The notes under the pieces were generated by a model that was not told where the DNA came from, searched no databases, and saw only the letters and a list, made by a program, of their open reading frames with translations. From positions 236,323,661 through 236,387,660 of the forward strand of contig CM042685.1 of the NCBI GenBank assembly GCA_023614405.1: 64,000 bases of DNA. The letters are read 5' to 3'. This document shows, piece by piece, positions 56,539-64,000 of the stretch (its first letter is position 1; each line of letters starts with the position of its first letter). The DNA is from Avena insularis (taxonomy: Eukaryota > Streptophyta > Magnoliopsida > Poales > Poaceae). The translations under genes were made by a program, and so were the position numbers.

Positions 56539-58078
56539 TGATACGTTGGAAACGTATCTATAATTTTTTATGCTCCATGTTTGTTTTGTATCTACTTTGC
56601 TTTACTTGTCCACACTTTGAGGTGCTTTTTACATGTTTTCTGGTACTAACCTATTAACAAGTTGCAACAGTGCCAGATGCCTGTTTTCTGCTGTTTTTGG
56701 TTTCAGAAAAGTTAGTAAAGAAATATTCTCGGAATTAGACGGGACAAACGCCAAAGTCAATTACTTTCTGTGGGGAACAAGAAGTCCATAGGGGAGCCGG
56801 AGGGGCCAGCCAGGGGGGCCAGACCCACCCCAGGCGCGGGTGGGCCTACCCCGTGCTTGGCTAGGGTTTGCCAGCCCTGGCCGCCTCCTCGGTCTCCCCC
56901 TTCGCCTATAAGAAGCCCCCGATGCAGAAACCCTGAGTACCCGATCAAATATCCACGAAACCGTCTATAGCCACCGCCACCAACTTCCCTAGATCGAGGG
57001 GGATCTAAAGTTCTTCCTAGCACCCTACCGGAGGGGAGATCATCCCGTAGGCCTTCTCTCCGGTATGATGCGTGAGTAGTTCCACCTTGGACTATGGGTC
57101 CATGTAGTAGCTAGATGGTTGTATCTCCTCCTTTGTGCTTTCATGTATAGATATTGTGAGCTCCGTTCATGATCAAGATCTAATCTATTTGTAATCATGC
57201 ATGTTGTGTTTGGGGGGATCCGATGGATATTGAGATTATTATGTTGGTTTGATTAATGGTTTTGTCTTTATGATTCTATCATGCCTGTGTTGTTTGTGAT
57301 CTTGCATGCTCTCCGTTGTTAGTAGCTATCTTGGCCAAGTAGTTGCTAGTGACTCCAAGAGGGGGTATTTATGCTCGATAGTGGGTTCATGCCTCTAGTT
57401 TCCAAGGGAAGTGACAGAAATCTCTTCGGTTGTAGATGTGTTGTTGCTACTAGGGAGAAAACAATGGTATCTTGTTCATGGAACATGTGGACTGTTTACC
57501 TTACACACTTTGCTTAAAGCAGTTGTCTGTTGCTTGCAACTTAGTACTGGAGGGGGTTCAGATGATAACCTGAAGGTGGACTTCTAGTCATAGATGCGGT
57601 TAGATGGCGGTCTATGTATCTTGTTGTATTGCCCAATCGAATCTCATAGGATCTTTCTGACTAGGAATTGCATTATTATGCCTTGCTCAGTTCCTGTCAA
57701 TTGCCTCGCTGTAATTTGTTTACCCTTCATGTCATATTGTTTATCTAAGGAGAGCACCTCTAGTGAACTATGTACCCCGGTCCAATCTTTACCATTGATA
57801 CATCTTCCACTTTTACTTGTTTACTTTCTACAAACCATTACCTTCCACACCATACGTTTAATCATTTGTTACAACAAACCGGTGAGATTGACAACATCAC
57901 TGTTCATTGGGGAAAAGTCTTGAGTTTGTGTTGTGCAAGTCTCCGTGTTGCTTGCAACACCTGTGTGACGTTTCCTTCCTCCTTCTAGTTCGATAACCTC
58001 GGTCTCAACTGAGGGAAAACTTGCTGCTTCACACCTTGCTCTTGGGGTTCCCAACATGCTGTGCATAGACAGCCGTCA
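56539..58078 (+). repeat. 3' LTR of element B
   Basis: 1,540 bp, matching 7167-8710. TATA box CCTATAAGAAGC at about 56905. Followed by the duplicated target AATAC and the gag of A. Confidence 0.93.
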
Positions 58079-59087
58079 AATACTCCTTTACCTTAGCTTG
58101 GAAAGGCATTTTCTCAACATGAGGTTCAGGCACAATATGATTAGTAGCAAAAACTTGAGTACTTCTAACAGGAACATGACTAACAACATCTTTATAAGGA
58201 GCATGATACTTGTTCCACTTCTTCTTGGGAATTTCAATGTAAGAGGCAAAGGCTTTAAAAAAGTTGGCAATACTTTGGGAATCAAGACCAAACTCATTAC
58301 TAGTATCACGGAAGTCATCAGTTCCCATAAAAGATTTAATGCATTCATAATCATAGTTTGTACCTGACTTTCTTCCTTTGTCATTCTCCCAAGCTTCACT
58401 GTTCTCTTGAATACGGTCTAGAAGATCCCATTTAGCTTCTTCCTTCATACGTGGGAATGATCCAGCACAAGAAGCATCTAGTAAATCTTTATCATGAAGA
58501 GAAAGCCTAGCATAAAAGTAATTGAGAATAATATTGTTAGGGAGTTCATGAATAGGACATTTAAGCATTAGTAACTTCAATCTCCCCCAAGCTTGAGTTG
58601 TAGTCTCTCCATCACGAGGCCAAAAGTTATATATCAGATTTCTATCCTTATGAATCTCACTGGGAGGATAGAATTTAGAATAAAAGAGAGATGTCATCTC
58701 CTCCCATTCCATGGAGTGTCCATTCTTCAGCAGCTTATATCATTCTTCAGCTCTCCCTTTCAAGGATATAGAGAGTAACTTCTTCTTCACCTATTCAGTT
58801 GTGATACCTGCACACTTAAACAACTCGCATAATTCATGGATTAAAAGCAAGTGATCACCAGGATGGACAGTTCCATCCCCAAAATAAGAATTATCCATAA
58901 CACGATTGACAATACTTGTAGGTATCTTAAAAGGATCTATCTCAATAGGTGGTGGTTCATCTACTACCCTAGCAGTGGTAGTAGTTTTCCCAAACAGAAA
59001 CCCAAGTGGGTTATCCATATTGGAAACAAAGTAACAAGCAGTAACAAAAGCAATACTCACAGTAAAAGTTTCCCTTACTAGTTCCAC
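58079..59087 (-). pseudogene. gag: gag of element A (nonsense mutations)
   Basis: Minus strand. A likely start is the Met of MDNPLGFLFGKTTTT, near 59018; an upstream in-frame ATG at 59087 adds about 23 residues. It contains VHPGDHLLLIHELCELF, the capsid segment MTSLFYSKFYPPSE, FNFWPRDGE-like and RLKLLMLKCPIHELP, typical of Athila/Sabrina gag. Premature stops are a TAG at 58791-58793 and a TGA at 58740-58742 in the position of a conserved Trp. Otherwise the frame is open to 58079, where B interrupts it, and resumes at 7166 as the gag-protease linker. Confidence 0.87.
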
Positions 59088-59106
59088 TCTTCAATAGCTC
59101 TTCACT

Positions 59107-59123
59107 CCCCGGCAACGGCGCCA
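59107..59123 (-). promoter_or_regulatory. Primer binding site of A (tRNA-Asp)
   Basis: Minus strand TGGCGCCGTTGCCGGGG, 11 bases after the end of the 5' LTR. Confidence 0.9.
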
Positions 59124-59134
59124 GAAAATAGTCT

Positions 59135-60647
59135 TGATGACCCACAAGTATAGGGGGTGTATCGTAGTACTTTTGATAAATAGGAGTGTCGATCCCAATG
59201 AGGAGCAGAAGGTGCTAAACAGTGGTATGGAGCAGGAAATGCCTGTGAATACTTAGCAAACGGATTTTTAGTGGTTTTCTGACAAGGCAACAAAACAAAG
59301 AGCAAGTAACAGAAGTAACGAACAAACGGAGCAAGTGGCCCAATCCTTTCTTAGCAAAGGACAAGCCGGTGGAAATACTTATAAGGACCAAACGTTCTCG
59401 AGGGCACATGGGAATTCTGTCAAGTGCTTTTGCTTCAAATAGCTGAGTACTCTTCTCTGGTGTTTGTAAGTGTTGTGTGGGTGAACCTGTGCTAACATAC
59501 CGCCCTTCCTAGGACTAATACACACTTGTGATTAAACCCCCTGCAAACATACGTAACTACAGGAAAGTAATTAATATATAAATCTAACCACAGCCTTAAA
59601 CTCTGAGATCCTGCGCTCCCTTGTGCAAAGGTGTCCTAACGGGGGTTCAGGTTTTTGTCACTCCAGCAACCCCACGATTACTAGCCAAATACACAATGCA
59701 TTCTCCTAGGCCCATAAATAGTGAAGTATCATGTAGTAGACGTTCACATGACACCACTAGAAGAATAGCACCCCAACTTAAATACTAAATCATTGAATAA
59801 TAACTCATCACAGATTCACTACTAGCAACATGACTTCTCCCATGTCCTCAAGAACTAAACGAACTACTCACAAGACATCATATGGATCAATATCAAAGAT
59901 GATATGATAATGGATAAAAATCTAAACATAAACAATAATCCAATGGTTCCACTCACAAGCATCAACTACAATAGTAATCAACACCGAGAAAGTTTCCCCT
60001 AAGAACTAAAGCAATATCCAACACAATTGTTACAGCAGGACAGAGTGGTGGTGATGGTGCTAGTGGAGATGATGGTGTGGATGGTGATGGTGATGCTGAT
60101 GAAGCCTAGCTTGATGACGGTGTTGATGGCGACGGTCTCCCCTCTCCGGGAAGGAATTCCCTAGGCAGAAATCTGTCTACCGGAAAGATCTTTCTCTCTT
60201 GGTGTTTTCCACCCCCAGAGGTGGAGGAAATCTATCCGTGGTCGCTCCCCGAGGCTTAGGGTTCCGTAGGGAAGATATAGGCGAAGGGGCGGAGTCAGAG
60301 GCCGGGCAAGTGGGCCACACCTACCCTAGGTGCGGGGTTAGGTGGGCCCGCACCTAGGAGGGGTGTGGGCCCCCTGAGGCCCATCTCCGTCCCTCCTTCT
60401 GGCTTCCTTCGTCTTCTGGTAAAATAATATGTTTCCATATTTTTCTGGTATTTTTCTGATCTTCGCGAAATTGCACCGAAATGCCTTCTTTTCCATCAGA
60501 ATCTAGACTCCGGCAGTCCATCCTCCAAGAATCATCCAACATGCATAAACAGATGAAAAAGCCTTAAGTAATACCTCATAATAAGACAAATATCAATGAA
60601 TAGAGGTAAATTATGATATAGAATGGTGATGCAAATTGGGCGTATCA
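59135..60647 (-). repeat. 5' LTR of element A
   Basis: 1,513 bp, matching 1551-3046. TATA-like CCTATATCTTCC near 60275. Followed by the target duplication ATAAC. Confidence 0.93.
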
Positions 60648-60652
60648 ATAAC

Positions 60653-63600
60653 CTAGAATAGATATGAAAAGAATGTGAACAGCTTCAATGACAATCTTCT
60701 AAGATCTGTAAGTGAGATTACAAAGTAATGTGGGAAGTAAGAGAGTAATCATTCAAATAGAATTAGATTCATTAGAAGTACTCTAAAGATGAGAATGATC
60801 CCTATGGGAAGATAATGTTGAGCCTAAGTTTCAAGCTCATTGGATTCACTAAAGGATTTAGTAGGAGAATTTATTGATAAGAATATTCTTGTGAAGTAAA
60901 GCACATCATGTTAACCCATGATGATGAATATGAAGAAGTAGAATATCTAGGAAAGGAATTCCTTAATTAGGAGTCCATAATTATGTAGTATGGAAGCTAG
61001 GAATTCTTGGTAAACATTCAACCTTAAATCCCTAATCAAATTCAATATTTATTCCTTTTGAAGGATCAAACATCCTATTTCCATAATGGCTTATAGGAAT
61101 AATTTCCTATAGCAAATCACTGAAGTATATCTTGCCACTTCACAACATTAAAACCATAAGTGCCTAGGAACTATAGTTATCAACCCTTATTCTTAAGCCA
61201 TTGTAAAGAACAACCCTATTGCCTTACTTTAACTAATGGTGTCATTCCTAATCACAAGCATAAAGACAATATGTCTTAAACCTTAAATGTCATTGGGATT
61301 CGGCCTCCTAGAGTTCAACTCCCGTTCTCAACCCATGAACAATATGAGTCCAAAGCTTCTTTCGTAACTCCCAGATAACATCATCAATAAATTTAAGCCT
61401 CCTAAAACTTATAGTAAACAATTATAATCTTAAACCCTAAATTTCTATGCAAGTTATAACAAACTATTTATCTTGATATCATTTAAGTCCATGAGAATAA
61501 TATTAACCATTTTAATTCCCAAGAATTTATGTGTCAGATAATAAGAAGGATCGCTATATAAAATTTCTTTAGTGATAAGTTGATAAGAATCAAATCTTAT
61601 GAATTAATAGTAATACATCCTTTAATAATTTATGGAGTATTTACGTAAACTAAACTCATAACAAAAACTTCTACATAATATTAATAGAAAAAGGACCAAT
61701 ATAAAGGAAATATAAACCTTATGTAATAAAGGTTCACTAAATGAATCTAAATATATTTTATTTATTGCTATAAGTATTTAGCAAATAGAATTCTATAAGG
61801 AATATTCAAAATAATTGTCTTAAATATAAAAGTTAAAAAGTAAACAGAATTTGAAAAGAAATAAATCAAATAAACTGCTCATCTTAGAATCTGGCCCGAG
61901 GCCCATTTCCTATCCTTCTATCTGCTACTCATGCGCAGTACACAGTAGGCCCAGTAACGGCCCAGCGAGGACAACCCTTTACCTTTCTCTCTGGATGACT
62001 GGTGGGACCAAAGAGGGACTGAGGGTTGAGAGGAAAGAATTGCCAGGGGGTTTTCTACAAAATTGTCGTCGTCGTCATCCACACGCACACAGGCAGCTGC
62101 GTGCGCCCTGCCGATGCCGTCTATCGTCATCAGCATGAATCGACCGCCGTGATGCTCGCCACCGACCCTGAGAGGAGTAGATAAGACCACCGCGTCCTCC
62201 TCTATCCTCTCATACCAATCTTATCCTCTATCTCGCTCTCTAGACCTATCTGTCTTCCTCACTCGAAACCCTAGCTCGCCGGAGTTGATTGCCGTCGCTA
62301 ATAGAGGCCGCCCCAGAGGCAACCAAATATGCTCCAAACTCCGCCGTGACGTGCTCTAACTCCAAAAGGAAGGAATCGAGCTGGTGCGCTCAGAATCGAC
62401 CCCATCTTGCTCAAGTCCGACGATCACCGCCACCGTATTCACCATCGATTCTGGTTACCCCGCGACTCGCTAATCACATCGTCGCATTTCTGGTGAGTCA
62501 CTGAGTATTCCTGTATGATCCAATGTGTTGTTTGCTTCCTAAATCCATGCCGCCATGATCATCTGCGAGCATCGCTGCACGGGCTCGCCGTCGGTCACAT
62601 TCCGTTAACCAAAAACGAGCGGCGTTAGTACCATTCGACTCGCGCCCGCATCCTCGTTCCAACTAGCCACAACACGAGCTCCTGCGCATAGTAAATCAAT
62701 GAATTTGAAATCAATCTGTGAGTTCATCCATCGCTGATGTCATCACAACGTCATGCCGACGTCACCCTTGACCAGTTCCACCTAGTTGACCAGTCCACGC
62801 CTAGGTGGCAAGCCAACGTGGCCACTGGCCCACTGGTCAGTGACCTAGGGTAGGTATGGGTTTGGTGTGAAAATTTATTTCCTGTTTAGGAAATAGATAA
62901 AACATTATAAGTCTAAATATAAATATTTACAGAAATTAAATAAAATTATTAAATATTGTAAATTCAATAACTTTTGTTTTATAATTCAGAAAAAAATGTG
63001 TAATATATGAAAATGTTTAGAAAAATAAAATCTATAATGTAAATTTATTATCCAACATTATTATATTAAATATTTAAATAAATATTTTTTAATAAAGATT
63101 TTATAAGTAATAATACTTTGATAATCCATTATTTAATATTTGTAAATGCTAAAAATATAAGTAATATACAAAAATTCTTAGAAAAATAATAACTATAAAT
63201 TGAAACCATAATCATATATTATTATATCACCTAATTAAGTACTTATTATTTACTCCCTCCGTTCCTTTATATAAGGTGTATAGTTTTCTTGCACGAATAT
63301 TAGCGCATAGGCTAAAAGGAAAAAGCTCGATACTTTTAGATGTTAATACATGTAGGTGACCGATGTGAGAATAGAGGAAAATATGGAAATCTCGGTATCT
63401 CATCTCTCCAAATCAGTTTGACTCCTAAATTATGTAAAAAAATCCCATAATCCCACCATATACCTTATATTCTAGAATTTTTTACAGAAAACTATACACC
63501 TTATATCAAGGAACGGAGGGAGTATTAAGCATTTATAAAGTAATAAACTTATAAAAATCATATCTTATTATTTATAAGTCATAAAAATAAATGTAATATA

Positions 63601-64000
63601 CCAAAATGACCAAAAAAATAACATTTACATGTTAAAAATATAACATTATATTTTTAAGTAAATAAAAACTTAATACTCTAATAAATTGAATTTAAATCTA
63701 ATTTTCTTAATTGATAATTCATATAAGGGTAAATAAAATTTGCTAATATTTCTAAAATTATACAATTGAAGTTTAATAAATAGTATTAGTCTTAAATATT
63801 TATAATATGAAAACAAAATGATTCAACACATTTTAAATACAATCTTATTGAATTATAATTCTCCCATAAGTGTAGAATATCTTTTAAAAAGAATCCTTAT
63901 CAAATATAAAATCTTCCAGAATAAATTGTGGCTAAATAAAACTTATTCCTTTATTTAGACCACAAGTTTATCAACATACCAAAACATTATAGTGAATTCA
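60653..64000 (+). mobile_element. Outer chromovirus-type LTR, right part (runs off window)
   Basis: Continues the sequence broken at 1550. It is AT-rich to about 61850, then has a GC-richer stretch (61890-62500) resembling a gene leader, with AAACCCTAGCTCGCCGG near 62268 and a strong splice donor CTG|GTGAGT at 62492/62493. It then becomes AT-rich and intron-like. This is the same plan as the LTR of E. No end, primer site or ORF of interest is seen. A host-gene first exon cannot be fully excluded. Confidence 0.4.
63253..63522. mobile_element. Stowaway MITE
   Basis: 270 bp flanked by TA (63251-63252 and 63523-63524). Terminal inverted repeats start CTCCCTCCGTTCCTT and pair over about 37 bp with one mismatch. 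This is the diagnostic Stowaway (Tc1/mariner-derived) terminus of grasses. It carries no ORF and needs a transposase in trans. Confidence 0.95.

Larger units (their letters stand above)
7167..58078 (+). mobile_element. Element B: Sabrina/Athila-like LTR retrotransposon
   Basis: Full-length plus-strand element inserted in A. LTRs are 7167-8710 and 56539-58078, both TGATACGTTGG to AGCCGTCA. The target duplication AATAC (7162-7166 and 58079-58083) is perfect. The PBS matches tRNA-Asp. The internal region consists of gag (34155-35650), protease (35675-35886 plus 54084-54314) and a 3' non-coding domain, with no reverse transcriptase or integrase. It was later hit by C, D and the LTR fragment I. 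Confidence 0.93.
1551..60647 (-). mobile_element. Element A: Sabrina/Athila-like LTR retrotransposon (host of the nest)
   Basis: Full-length element on the minus strand, expanded to 59 kb by later insertions. Its 3' LTR is 1551-3046 and 5' LTR 59135-60647; both start TGATACGCCC and end in TCATCA on the minus strand. The flanking duplication ATAAC (1546-1550 and 60648-60652) is perfect. The primer site matches the 3' end of plant tRNA-Asp. Without insertions the element has gag, a protease fused to a hydrophobic tail, an accessory coiled-coil ORF and a long 3' non-coding domain. No reverse transcriptase or integrase is present, so it looks non-autonomous. B interrupts the join of gag and protease. 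Confidence 0.93.

Noticed and set aside
1..64000. CRISPR-like arrays or host genes
   Set aside because: No regularly spaced short repeats and no ORF outside transposable elements with recognisable cellular domains.

Overview
This window is grass nuclear DNA, most likely from a large-genome Pooideae species such as a relative of oat, ryegrass or wheat. The basis is the repeat content: Athila-type elements resembling the Triticeae Sabrina group (tRNA-Asp primer site, LTRs starting TGATACG), Tekay-like chromoviruses, Ty1/copia elements and a Stowaway MITE. I cannot name the species. I found no host gene, tRNA, rRNA or CRISPR array. Essentially all 64 kb is one nest of LTR retrotransposons, with five perfect 5-bp target-site duplications that let the insertion order be read.

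Layout, outside to inside. An outer TGTAACATCCC-type LTR (165-1550, resuming at 60653 and running off the right edge) was split by element A (minus strand, 1551-60647, TSD ATAAC). A was split in its gag-protease region by element B (plus, 7167-58078, TSD AATAC). B carries three insertions: element C just before gag (plus, 8895-34139, TSD CCCAC); copia element D inside the protease (minus, 35887-54083, TSD GATTT); and a truncated chromovirus-type LTR, I (54791-56328). C carries the small element H (plus, 25521-32400, TSD CTACT) and a copia remnant F (21410-22789), itself split by chromovirus E (10980-21409). D carries a tandem chromovirus complex G (37076-49253). The deepest path is six levels: outer LTR, A, B, C, F, E.

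A, B, C and H are Athila/Sabrina-like but none shows reverse transcriptase, RNase H or integrase. A has gag plus a protease fused to a conserved hydrophobic tail, and an accessory coiled-coil ORF with its own TATA region. B has gag plus protease; C retains parts of both. H keeps only a short ORF ending in the hydrophobic tail. They were presumably mobilised in trans. Their long 3' non-coding domains share conserved blocks: a small ORF, extra polypurine-tract copies, hairpins and a stem-loop before the terminal polypurine tract.

The elements with full polymerase regions are chromoviruses E and G and copia D, and all are broken. E carries an intact extra ORF of 331 codons between primer site and gag. 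D and F share an LTR that appears to encode the first gag exon, with an intron crossing the LTR and primer-site junction. The points most worth checking are that split gag, the extra ORF in E, the internal promoter and coiled-coil ORF in A, and the internal polypurine tracts and covarying stem-loop of the Sabrina-like elements.
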